Of a DNA stretch of 12,476 nt, positions 7,125-12,476 are shown in pieces. Source of the stretch: UBA1431 sp049324235 (GTDB taxonomy: Bacteria > Bacillota > Clostridia > Christensenellales > UBA1431); the NCBI GenBank assembly GCA_049324235.1, contig JBMOLJ010000046.1:1-12476 (forward strand). Reading direction: 5' to 3'. The notes beneath the pieces are model-generated. The model saw nothing but the letters and a program-made list of their open reading frames with translations. It did not search any database and was not told the origin of the DNA. The translations under genes and the position numbers were made by a program. Positions within the stretch are counted from its first letter, which is position 1, and each line of letters opens with the position of its first letter.

Positions 7125-7147
7125 GGCCAAAGGCATAACCATTGGCC
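7125..7147. repeat. Inverted repeat between sepF and divIVA
   Basis: GGCCAA (7125-7130) and TTGGCC (7142-7147) form a perfect six-base stem with an eleven-base loop in the sepF-divIVA gap. No T-run follows on either strand, so it is not a standard terminator. It may be an mRNA processing or stability hairpin, or chance. Confidence 0.4.
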
Positions 7148-7163
7148 GCATGAGATAGAGTGA

Positions 7164-7640
7164 TCAATGGTCGTGCTCCGTGTCAAGATCAATAAAACTG
7201 CTGCTTTGAGAATCCGGAACGATATTTCCCACCACATCGACGTTATTGGGAGCAAGCACGAAGATACAGCGCGAGACTTTCTGAATCGTACCGTTGATGG
7301 CGTACACCGCGCCGCTCATAAAATCCAGAACGCGCTGGGCAACGTCCAGGTCCAGGGTCTCCAGGTTTACGACCACGGGTTTCCTGTTCTTCAGGTTGTC
7401 GATGACGCTCTGCGTGTCCTCATAGCTCATCGGCTGGAAAACGATCATCTTCATAGTGTTGGATGAAGGCATGTTCACGATTTTTCCCTTCCTCGAGCGC
7501 ACAGGGACCGGCGTCTCCTGCAATTCATGCACGGGTTCTTCCACAACGTCCTCAATTTCCTGATCTTCCATCTCCTCGTCCAGCGGGGTTTCCTCGAGGC
7601 CGATATAATCCAGGATCTTGTCGAAAAGCTTATTTGCCAT
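7164..7640 (-). CDS. sepF: SepF, FtsZ-tethering division protein
   Basis: SepF anchors FtsZ filaments to the membrane and bundles them at the septum. The N-terminus MANKLFDKILDYIG is the expected amphipathic membrane anchor. An acidic linker follows (about 16-45). The C-terminal SepF domain spans about 62-138, with the family core FMSGAVYAINGTIQKVSRCIFVLAPNNVDV (107-136). I chose the ATG at 7640 because AGGAGG lies seven bases upstream, giving 158 residues. An ATG eight codons earlier (7664) overlaps the yggS stop but lies before that ribosome site and would spoil the anchor helix. Adjacent yggS and divIVA agree with the assignment. Confidence 0.95.
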   Translation of the reverse strand: MANKLFDKILDYIGLEETPLDEEMEDQEIEDVVEEPVHELQETPVPVRSRKGKIVNMPSSNTMKMIVFQPMSYEDTQSVIDNLKNRKPVVVNLETLDLDVAQRVLDFMSGAVYAINGTIQKVSRCIFVLAPNNVDVVGNIVPDSQSSSFIDLDTEHDH

Positions 7641-7660
7641 GGTGGTTCCTCCTTCTATTA

Positions 7661-8365
7661 TCATAACGGGTTCTGTTGTTTTCTTCCCCCAAATATTGCA
7701 CTTCCCAGACGGACCATCGTTGCCCCTTCCGAAACCGCCGCGGCATAATCGCCCGACATTCCCATGGATAAACAGCGCATATGCACGCGCGGAAGGTTCA
7801 GTTTGCCCGCCTCCTCGAACAATCGCCGCATCCTTTCAAAGTACGGCCGCGCCTTTTCCTCTCCGACATCAGGCGCTATCGCCATAAGCCCCTCGATACA
7901 AAGGGAACCGTATTTCTCCGACACCGTTTTGATAAATAAAACGGTTTCTTCGGGAGCCACGCCCGTCTTCGTATCTTCTTTCCCGATGTTGACCTGCACC
8001 AGTACGTTTACCGTGATCCCCAGCTTGCTTGCCTGGCGCTCAAGCTCTTCCGCCAGGGATATGCGGTCGAGTGACTGGATACAAGAAACGGTATTTATTA
8101 CATACTTTACCTTATTTTTCTGAAGTTGTCCAATCATGTTCCAGTGTATCGGGCGCTGCACGGTTTCAATTTTGGGCAATAGCTCCTGTACCCTGTTTTC
8201 CCCGAAATACCGTATGCCCAGTTCCCACGCCCGCTCAATCTTTTCCGGCGGAACCTGCTTGGTCACCGCCATGATGTCAACCCCGGCCGGATCCCTGCCC
8301 GTTTGAGCGCAGGTTTTTTCTATTGTTTCACGTATGATCTCCAGATTGTTTCGGATACTGTCCAT
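7661..8365 (-). CDS. yggS: YggS/YlmE-family pyridoxal phosphate homeostasis protein
   Basis: This family binds PLP in a TIM-barrel fold like the N-terminal domain of alanine racemase. It is thought to buffer PLP and affects amino-acid balance rather than catalysing a known reaction. The 234-residue protein has the PLP lysine K36 in MAVTKQV, FGENRVQEL near 54-62, HWNMIGQLQKNKVKYV near 74-89, and the phosphate-binding C-terminal stretch LSMGMSGDYAAAV...GATMVRLGSAIFG. The start at 8365 has AGGAGG five bases upstream, and the preceding gene stops 12 bases away. It sits in the usual place before sepF (ylmE in Bacillus subtilis). Confidence 0.95.
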   Translation of the reverse strand: MDSIRNNLEIIRETIEKTCAQTGRDPAGVDIMAVTKQVPPEKIERAWELGIRYFGENRVQELLPKIETVQRPIHWNMIGQLQKNKVKYVINTVSCIQSLDRISLAEELERQASKLGITVNVLVQVNIGKEDTKTGVAPEETVLFIKTVSEKYGSLCIEGLMAIAPDVGEEKARPYFERMRRLFEEAGKLNLPRVHMRCLSMGMSGDYAAAVSEGATMVRLGSAIFGGRKQQNPL

Positions 8366-8377
8366 CCAGCCCTCCTG

Positions 8378-9565
8378 TCAGCGGTGCAGGCGTATCTTCG
8401 TGTTGGGTTCAACAGGCTGATTGGCGTCGGCCGCCTCAATGATTGCGAATTCATTATCTTTATAAACCACTTTCACAGGTTTAAAAACATCGTTTCCGTT
8501 TTCAACGGCAGTTATTCCCTGTGTATCCCCCTGTGTTGTCAGCGCGTTTATCGGCACTTTCAGCCCGGTATACGTCTTCTTCAGTGTGGCGTTGGCTTTG
8601 CGTACGCTCAGGAGCGGCCCGATATCATCGTTTATCTCCAGCACGTACAGCACGCCGTCGTCCATTTCCCGCTGCGACAGCAGCCGGCCGGTATACGGCT
8701 GGTTGAAAAACCCTTCAAACGCGATGTCGTACACCATATCGGTCTGCAGCTTATCGTCCTTTTCCGTTGCAATCAGGCAATACCATTTGTTGCTGTTCAC
8801 CAGCCGGTACAGGGGTTTCGAGCCTTCCGAAACGTCGATTTTCTGTATGGCTGCGTTGTTGATGATATTATCGATATCGCTGCGCTTAAGCTTATCGATC
8901 TGGTCAGGAGTCATAATCTGCTCGAACCCGTCAAAATAAAAACTTATCGTACCGGCCTCTTTCGTCTTGACGTCACTGATCCATGCGTTCAGACGTTTTT
9001 GCAGCTCCGTTTCCCGGTCATAGAGCTTTTGCAGGGTCTCATCGGGCGTACACGCGCGCTTGAGCAGGTCTTTCTGCTGCTGCATCAGCGTTTTTAAATC
9101 AGATTCAATCTTAATGAGGTCAAGGTCATTAAGGCCGTTTGCTCCGCTCGACAGCTTCGTTACCTGCGCGTCTATTTTTTCGTTGACCGTCTGCAAATCC
9201 TTTTCAAACACCTGTTTTAGGATATTGTTCTCCTGGTACGCCTTTATGTCTGTCTGAACCTTGATAAGGTCCTGCAGCACTTTGTCGCTGTATCCCCAGG
9301 CATACACCTGTGCCACCTTCGTGTTTGCGGCTACTTTCTGGCCTTCGGCCGCGATAAACGAAATCTTCCCGTAATTCTCCTGCGTAACGGTCTTTTCATC
9401 CCTGACGATGACAGTCTTCACCTGTTTTTCAAAAGCCATCGTCCCCTGCTGTGCGGCAGCATCGCCGGGCGGCACCAGAAAATACCATATCCCGCCTGCA
9501 ACAAGCAAGACCGCAACGGCAACAATTATATAGAACCGGAACCGCACCACTCTTTTTTTTGCCAT
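8378..9565 (-). CDS. HlyD-like membrane-anchored protein (membrane-fusion/adaptor type), function unproven
   Basis: A 395-residue protein with a basic N-terminus (KKRVVRFRF), one membrane helix (about 11-31) and the rest outside the membrane. A first beta/lipoyl-like segment with AAEGQKVAANTKVAQVY (72-88) leads into a long coiled coil (about 94-200, with a possible turn near SSGANGLND at 139-147). Further beta-rich segments follow, including ISFYFDGFEQIMT (207-219) and VPINALTTQGDTQGI. This order fits HlyD/RND adaptor proteins. No ABC or RND transporter gene is nearby, so a transport role is not shown; its place at the head of a division cluster suggests an envelope role. The ATG at 9565 is chosen because the membrane helix then starts normally. 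A TTG at 9580 is possible; neither has a good ribosome site. Confidence 0.78.
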   Translation of the reverse strand: MAKKRVVRFRFYIIVAVAVLLVAGGIWYFLVPPGDAAAQQGTMAFEKQVKTVIVRDEKTVTQENYGKISFIAAEGQKVAANTKVAQVYAWGYSDKVLQDLIKVQTDIKAYQENNILKQVFEKDLQTVNEKIDAQVTKLSSGANGLNDLDLIKIESDLKTLMQQQKDLLKRACTPDETLQKLYDRETELQKRLNAWISDVKTKEAGTISFYFDGFEQIMTPDQIDKLKRSDIDNIINNAAIQKIDVSEGSKPLYRLVNSNKWYCLIATEKDDKLQTDMVYDIAFEGFFNQPYTGRLLSQREMDDGVLYVLEINDDIGPLLSVRKANATLKKTYTGLKVPINALTTQGDTQGITAVENGNDVFKPVKVVYKDNEFAIIEAADANQPVEPNTKIRLHR

Positions 9566-9645
9566 GTGCTGAAAAACCAACCTTTTTTCGTTGAGTCTGG
9601 GCTAATAGAGTTCCTTCTGCAGGGTTCGAATTCCTGCTCTTATAC

Positions 9646-9683
9646 AAAAAAAGCGCACAAACTACATGGTTTGCGTGCTTTTT
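9646..9683 (-). terminator. Strong, probably bidirectional terminator between the sigma module and the HlyD-like gene
   Basis: A 13-position stem, AAAGCACGCAAAC (9681-9669) against GUUUGUGCGCUUU (9662-9650), has one mismatch and one wobble around the loop CAUGUA. Seven T residues follow on the minus strand (9652-9646). On the plus strand the same stem ends in five T residues (9679-9683). All annotated genes are on the minus strand, so it should end transcripts from the sigma module. Confidence 0.88.
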
Positions 9684-9702
9684 ACCCGTTTCGATTTTTT
9701 CA

Positions 9703-9735
9703 GGCGGTGACTCCCGTCAAGGGTTTTCCTTCGCC
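9703..9735 (-). other. Possible compact three-way RNA junction upstream of the terminator
   Basis: On the minus strand GGCG (9735-9732) and CGCC (9706-9703) can close two adjacent small hairpins: AAGG/CCUU with loop AAAAC, and GAC/GUC with the GNRA-type loop GGGA. All stems are short, so chance is a real possibility. It lies between the possible small ORF and the terminator, about 140 bases before the HlyD-like gene. It does not match any riboswitch class I can recall. The rest of 9566-9750 shows only the terminator and the short HlyD leader. Confidence 0.22.
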
Positions 9736-9750
9736 ATTTAGGACACCGGC

Positions 9751-9933
9751 TCATCCGCCATTGCCCGCACCGCGTCCTCGGGGACGTGTTTTTTCAAAAG
9801 CATTACCGCAAACCAGCATCCGGTCATGAAGCCGGACAAGGTGCTCCGCATAGGCCCCGCACGGTTGACGTCGTTTGACGTAATCGCAGAGGCGCTGCAC
9901 CAGCATATCTATATCTGAAACCGTCAATTTCAT
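9751..9933 (-). CDS. Possible small protein (60 residues), unrecognised
   Basis: An open frame after the sigma factor gene encodes MKLTVSDIDMLVQRLCDYVKRR (1-22), then AYAEHLVRLHDRMLVCGNAF and a basic, glycine-rich tail. The first two parts look like amphipathic helices with sensible hydrophobic spacing, and three cysteines are present. The strong terminator 70 bases after its stop would make it the last gene of the sigma module. Against it: no ribosome binding site precedes the ATG at 9933 or the GTG at 9945, unlike nearly every other gene here, and an overlapping frame is also open. I recognise no family. It could equally be untranslated 3' sequence. Confidence 0.35.
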   Translation of the reverse strand: MKLTVSDIDMLVQRLCDYVKRRQPCGAYAEHLVRLHDRMLVCGNAFEKTRPRGRGAGNGG

Positions 9934-9965
9934 AACGCAAAGCACAACTGTTGTCTTTCATACAC

Positions 9966-9999
9966 TGCCTCACGATACATACCCGCCGTCCGTGAGGCA
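9966..9999. repeat. Inverted repeat after the sigma factor gene
   Basis: TGCCTCACG (9966-9974) and CGTGAGGCA (9991-9999) form a perfect nine-base stem with a 16-base loop, starting 16 bases after the sigma gene stop. No T-run follows, so it is not a standard intrinsic terminator. It could stabilise the 3' end of the mRNA or be a protein site. Confidence 0.55.
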
Positions 10000-10014
10000 A
10001 ACCCCGGTTTTGCT

Positions 10015-10797
10015 TCAACCGGTTCCTTTTGCGTTTTCAACCGAGGAAAATGCGTTCTTAAAACGAATCAGTATCTTGCGCTCTGTCCTGGATATGAACA
10101 TCTGGGAAACGCCCAGCTCCTTGGCAACCTGTCTCTGGCTCTTTTCACGGAAATAACGTTCATTGATGATAAAGCGTTCGGTCTCGCTAAGGGACCGCAT
10201 CATCTTCTTGAGAAGCAGACGCATCTCAACGCGTTCAAAACCGCGCTCCTCCCCGCCGAGGATCTCGAGGAGATCCGCGGATTCATCTACGCCGGTTTTG
10301 GAATCCAGCGACGATACCGAGTACGCCCGTTGTGTTTCCATCAGCTCCAGCACGGTTTCCACCGGGATTCCCAGGAAAACAGCAATATCCTTTGGGCGCG
10401 GAATGGTTCCCAGCGTCTGTGTCAGTTCCTGTTTTGCGTCTTCCATCGACTTGATAAGCTCGACATCCCTGCGGGAAACGCGGATAAGGCGGGTTCGGTC
10501 CCTGAAATAGTTTTTTACTTCGCCTACGATTGCAGGCATTCCGAACACGGGAAACTTCACGCCCCGGCTCACATCAAAACGGTCAAACGCTTTCAACATG
10601 GCCAAAGAGGCGACCTGGAACAGATCGGCATACTCTACGCCCCTGCCGGAAAACTTGCGCGCAACGATCTCGGCAATATGTACGAACCTTTGGAAAAGCT
10701 CGTCACGCGCGCGCATGTCCGCGTTTTGCAGATAGCGCCTGAAAAGCTCTGTTTCTTCCGGGTCGATACTGTGCGCATTTGACCGTTCAATCACCAT
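10015..10797 (-). CDS. SigB/SigF/SigG-family RNA polymerase sigma factor
   Basis: An alternative sigma factor of the sigma-70 group 3 type, 260 residues. Region 2 spans about 55-101 (EYADLFQVASLAMLKAFDRFD, then FPVFGMPAIVGEVKNYFRDRT), with the GE..NYFRD stretch typical of SigB/F/G. Region 3 is about 106-155 (VSRRDVELIKS, then RPKDIAVFLGIPVETVLELME). Region 4 has the helix-turn-helix at about 204-242 (LSETERFIINERYFREKSQRQVAKELGVSQMFISRTERKIL). The ATG at 10797 follows GGGAGGGTGTT, 14 bases after the preceding stop. Placement behind an RsbV- and an RsbW-like gene implies control by partner switching. Whether it serves stress response (SigB), forespore (SigF/SigG) or something else cannot be decided from the sequence. 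Confidence 0.93.
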   Translation of the reverse strand: MVIERSNAHSIDPEETELFRRYLQNADMRARDELFQRFVHIAEIVARKFSGRGVEYADLFQVASLAMLKAFDRFDVSRGVKFPVFGMPAIVGEVKNYFRDRTRLIRVSRRDVELIKSMEDAKQELTQTLGTIPRPKDIAVFLGIPVETVLELMETQRAYSVSSLDSKTGVDESADLLEILGGEERGFERVEMRLLLKKMMRSLSETERFIINERYFREKSQRQVAKELGVSQMFISRTERKILIRFKNAFSSVENAKGTG

Positions 10798-10811
10798 AAC
10801 ACCCTCCCAGT

Positions 10812-11198
10812 TTAAAGGGATGCCCGTTTTTGAATCGATATGCTGTGAATAAAGCCGTTTTCGCTTTGGACTGTCGCATCATCCATAAGCGCCTGAAGAA
10901 GATAACGGCTTAAATCATTGTCGTTTTCCGGTTCTTCCATTGTTTTTGAGGCTTCCCCCTGTGCCTTCGCGGTGGCTTGAAACGTGTCTTTGGAAAGAAT
11001 AAAATCCAATGTGATGCCGTCTATGGCCCACGGCTGATTCATCAGCATGATGCAGGCCTCGGCTACTGCGGCTTTCACATCCTCAATCTCTTCAACGTTA
11101 AATCCCATGCGGTTGGCAAGCCCTGCGGCCGTCAGCCGTACAACGAGCAGATACTCCGGCTGAGCCGGGATACGCAATGTGACGGAGTCGTTTTTCAT
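10812..11198 (-). CDS. RsbW/SpoIIAB-like anti-sigma factor with degenerate ATP-binding site
   Basis: Members bind their sigma factor and, as GHKL-fold serine kinases, phosphorylate the STAS antagonist. The 128-residue protein keeps the family N-terminal half (VVRLTAAGLANRMGFNVEEIEDVKAAVAEAC, 19-49) and the late helix YLLQALMDDATV (99-110). The nucleotide-binding boxes look lost. In the N box the usual EACTN is EACIM, so the Mg-binding Asn is M51. The G1 box D.G.G reads AQGEA (79-83). The G2 box GLGL reads DLSR (95-98), and the ATP-lid region is shortened. It probably binds partners without kinase activity. The ATG overlaps the rsbV-like stop (ATGA), with GGAGG upstream. The reading frame is intact, so this is not a recent pseudogene. 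Confidence 0.82.
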   Translation of the reverse strand: MKNDSVTLRIPAQPEYLLVVRLTAAGLANRMGFNVEEIEDVKAAVAEACIMLMNQPWAIDGITLDFILSKDTFQATAKAQGEASKTMEEPENDNDLSRYLLQALMDDATVQSENGFIHSISIQKRASL

Positions 11199-11512
11199 TG
11201 CGCTTCCCCCTCCATGGAGAAGATCTTCTCCAGACCGGTTATTGTAAAGAGTTTGCGTATATACGGTTTAAGGTTAATGATGCGGATGCCTTTATCATAG
11301 TCTTTGGCCTTTTTCAAAAGCGCAACGAGTGCGCCCAGGCCGGTGCTGTCGATATAATTCAGGTCTTTGCAGTCGATGATGATGTCGGATCTGTGCGTTT
11401 CGATCATGATAGCCAGCTTTTCTTTAAGCTCAGGTGCTGCATAAATATCAATATCTCCCTTGAGACTCGCCATCAACGCATCTGTCTGGGGATCATATTT
11501 CGCCTCTACCAT
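11195..11512 (-). CDS. STAS-domain anti-sigma factor antagonist (RsbV/SpoIIAA type)
   Basis: This protein should bind the anti-sigma factor and release the sigma factor when unphosphorylated. It is 105 residues, a single STAS domain: a strand LMASLKGDIDIYAAPELKEKL (13-33), IIIDCKDLNYIDSTGLGALVALLKKA (44-69) and IRIINLKPYIRKLFTITGLEKIF (77-99). S56 in DSTGLG is the residue phosphorylated in RsbV and SpoIIAA. The start is the ATG at 11512, eight bases after GAGG. The GTG at 11521 would lie directly on that ribosome site and is rejected. It is the first gene of the module and overlaps the next by four bases. Confidence 0.92.
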   Translation of the reverse strand: MVEAKYDPQTDALMASLKGDIDIYAAPELKEKLAIMIETHRSDIIIDCKDLNYIDSTGLGALVALLKKAKDYDKGIRIINLKPYIRKLFTITGLEKIFSMEGEAQ

Positions 11513-11610
11513 GCAAAACACCTCTTCAATTCGTATTGTTTAGCCGGACTCGATTCTTTACATACAACATTCGACTTAAAACCTGATATGTCCACAATCC
11601 TATACATTTT

Positions 11611-11640
11611 ATTATACCTGTGTTTTTTGCAACTTGCCAT
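11611..11640 (-). promoter_or_regulatory. Candidate promoter of the sigma module
   Basis: A perfect -10 TATAAT (11616-11611) has only a weak -35, ATGGCA (11640-11635) at 18 bases or TGGCAA at 17. A poor -35 next to a palindrome (11642-11657) is compatible with an activated or repressed promoter, but it is a single-sequence guess. Confidence 0.5.
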
Positions 11641-11641
11641 A

Positions 11642-11657
11642 ATTTTCTTGAGAAAAT
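11642..11657. repeat. Seven-base palindrome next to the sigma-module promoter
   Basis: ATTTTCT and AGAAAAT flank a two-base centre, immediately upstream of the weak -35 candidate. The position suits a dimeric regulator, but AT-rich palindromes are common by chance. Confidence 0.4.
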
Positions 11658-11691
11658 CCATAAATTTTTGCCCCCAACACACGCATGAAAC

Positions 11692-11713
11692 CGCTTTTTG
11701 AAAGAAAAAAGCG
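11692..11713. repeat. Inverted repeat CGCTTTTT / AAAAAGCG
   Basis: CGCTTTTT (11692-11699) and AAAAAGCG (11706-11713) form a perfect eight-base stem with a six-base loop. The stem itself carries the T-run and no further T-run follows on either strand, so terminator function is doubtful. Confidence 0.4.
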
Positions 11714-11814
11714 ACACCCCATAGTTCTCGGTTCGTTAATATTCATCGTGTTTTTTTCACGCGCTCAACACCTGTTTTGTAGGTTTTTTTGTAAAAAAAA
11801 AGTATAATCATTGC

Positions 11815-11857
11815 AAAAAGCGCATACGGCCTTTTGCTCACAGCCGTCGTGCGCTTT
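11815..11857 (-). terminator. Terminator after the macro-domain gene
   Basis: On the minus strand AAAGCGCA (11857-11850) pairs with UGCGCUUU (11824-11817), and the inner arms ACGGC and GCCGU pair after a small internal loop. The terminal loop is about 12 bases and five U residues end the structure (11819-11815). It begins about 20 bases after the macro gene stop and separates it from the sigma module. Confidence 0.8.
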
Positions 11858-11877
11858 GTTCAAGTTAATCCCGGACC

Positions 11878-12417
11878 TTAATGGCCGCTGTTATACCCGT
11901 ATTCCTCAAGGGCACGCCTGTAAACCGCCAGCGTTTTTGCATCAAAGCAAACGAAAACCACGCGCTTTAGCGTATCGCTTTGGCCGAGTGCGTCCATCAC
12001 AGCTTTCACGGCGACGGGAGCGGCCAGCTCCACCGGATACCCGTATACGCCGGTGCTGATGGACGGAAAGGCGATGGACCGCAGCCCGAGGCTTTTTGCA
12101 ATGCGCATGCACTCGGCATAACAGGAAGCGAGCAGCCCCGGTTCATTTTTCGTTCCGCCCGCCCAGACCGGCCCCACCGTATGGATCACATGCCGCGCCC
12201 TGAGATTATAACCTCCCGTCACCTTGGCCCTGCCTGTTTCACATCCGCCTAAGGAAGCGCATTCCTTTACCAGGTCAGGCCCAGCCGCCCTGTGTATCGC
12301 GCCGTCAACGCCCCCGCCCCCCAGCAGCGAATTGTTTGCCGCGTTTACGATGGCATCCACGTCATATTTCGTAATATCCCCCTGCTCAGCACATACCCTG
12401 CATTTTTCACACGTCAT
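11878..12417 (-). CDS. Macro-domain protein, probable O-acetyl-ADP-ribose deacetylase / ADP-ribose hydrolase
   Basis: MacroD/YmdB-type domains bind ADP-ribose and hydrolyse O-acetyl-ADP-ribose or ADP-ribose attached to acidic residues. The 179-residue protein is one macro domain. It shows GDITKYDVDAIVNAANNSLL (13-32) with the adenine-site aspartate D14 and N25/N28, then GGGGVDGAIHRAAG (33-46), GYNLRARHVIHTVGPVW (69-85) and the phosphate loop SISTGVYGYP (119-128). The N-terminus is odd: MTCEKCRVCAEQGD has cysteines 3, 6 and 9 (CxxCxxC) where relatives have a short hydrophobic strand. The ATG at 12417 follows AAAGGGG. A terminator follows; the gene may be co-transcribed with an upstream one. 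No ADP-ribosyltransferase partner is visible. Confidence 0.93.
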   Translation of the reverse strand: MTCEKCRVCAEQGDITKYDVDAIVNAANNSLLGGGGVDGAIHRAAGPDLVKECASLGGCETGRAKVTGGYNLRARHVIHTVGPVWAGGTKNEPGLLASCYAECMRIAKSLGLRSIAFPSISTGVYGYPVELAAPVAVKAVMDALGQSDTLKRVVFVCFDAKTLAVYRRALEEYGYNSGH

Positions 12418-12476
12418 ACCCGCACGCCCCTTTCGTTATAATTTCCCCGGCCTGCCTCCCTGCCGCGGTTGCATTC
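12407..12476 (-). CDS. Possible C-terminal end of an upstream gene, unidentified (partial)
   Basis: One frame entering at the window edge reads NATAAGRQAGEIITKGACGYDV and stops with TGA at 12409-12407, overlapping the macro gene start by 11 bases. The pattern NA...(A/G)..AG.IIT....DV is vaguely like the end of Cof-type HAD phosphatases, but 22 residues are too few to assign it. Another frame is also open to a TGA beside the macro start, so the choice of frame is uncertain. Confidence 0.3.
   Translation of the reverse strand, partial: NATAAGRQAGEIITKGACGYDV

Larger units (their letters stand above)
11513..11814 (-). other. Gene-free AT-rich region upstream of the sigma module
   Basis: About 300 bases with no supported gene on either strand. 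It holds a TATAAT-containing promoter candidate, two palindromes and a long T-tract on the minus strand (A-tract on plus) at 11793-11801. The untranslated leader from the candidate promoter to the STAS gene would be about 90 bases. I looked for a SigB-type promoter (GTTTAA then GGGTAT with 13-15 base spacing) and found none convincing. Confidence 0.6.

Noticed and set aside
9617..9650. A tRNA T-arm-like stretch, CAGGG-TTCGAAT-TCCTG
   Set aside because: No matching acceptor, D-arm or anticodon arm is found on either strand and no CCA end. The TTCGAA core is palindromic and the match is fortuitous.
9646..9740. Cyclic-di-GMP (GEMM), fluoride, guanidine or glycine riboswitch
   Set aside because: Short pieces such as CAAACC and ACCGCC recall these classes, but the conserved cores in the right order are absent.
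10812..11198. RsbW-like gene as a pseudogene
   Set aside because: The frame is complete, has a good ribosome site, overlaps its neighbour by ATGA and keeps family-like sequence in the sigma-binding half. The missing boxes look like divergence rather than decay.
11522..11570. SigB-type autoregulatory promoter (GTTTTA ... TGTATG) upstream of the STAS gene
   Set aside because: The spacing is too short and the -10 lacks GGGTAT.
11692..11713. Rho-independent terminator at the CGCTTTTT/AAAAAGCG repeat
   Set aside because: No T-run follows the stem on either strand and no gene end is close by.

Overview
The window looks like chromosomal core-genome DNA from a Bacillota (Firmicutes) bacterium, most likely a member of the Clostridia. 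The reasons are: a PyrR-attenuated pyr operon preceded by lspA and rluD; a yggS-sepF-divIVA division cluster; a DUF5665 membrane protein; and an RsbV/RsbW/SigB-type sigma module. Strong AGGAGG-type ribosome binding sites precede most genes. Coding DNA is moderately GC-rich and intergenic DNA is AT-rich. I cannot name the species. Every supported gene lies on the minus strand, so transcription runs from high to low coordinates. I see no tRNA, rRNA, CRISPR array, insertion sequence or prophage gene.

In the direction of transcription: (1) 12476-11815 holds the tail of an unidentified gene, then a macro-domain (ADP-ribose hydrolase type) gene and its terminator. (2) 11810-9646 is a sigma-factor module: an AT-rich promoter region, a STAS anti-anti-sigma factor, an RsbW-like protein whose ATP-binding boxes look destroyed, a SigB/F/G-family sigma factor, a possible 60-residue small protein, and a strong terminator. 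(3) 9565-6349 is an envelope and division cluster: an HlyD-like membrane-anchored protein, YggS, SepF and DivIVA, ending in a clear terminator. YlmG and YlmH, often found between sepF and divIVA, are absent. (4) 6324-4464 has its own promoter and carries a DUF5665 membrane protein, signal peptidase II and an RluD-type pseudouridine synthase. (5) 4467-1 is the pyrimidine operon: promoter, PyrR-dependent attenuator leader, then pyrR, pyrB, pyrC, pyrF and a pyrK that runs off the window.

In the pyr operon, PyrR should bind the leader RNA when UMP/UTP is high, hold the anti-antiterminator and let the terminator form. The downstream genes encode aspartate transcarbamylase, dihydroorotase, OMP decarboxylase and the electron-transfer subunit of dihydroorotate dehydrogenase. 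The leader can be drawn as three mutually exclusive structures directly from the sequence.

The two points most worth following are the RsbW-like protein that has lost all three nucleotide-binding boxes while its STAS partner keeps the phosphorylatable serine, and the PyrR leader with its one-base-longer binding loop. The longer gene-free stretches are 9566-9750 (terminator plus a possible small RNA fold), 6189-6397 (terminator, promoter, leader) and 11513-11877 (promoter, palindromes, terminator). I found no fully new multi-gene system here.
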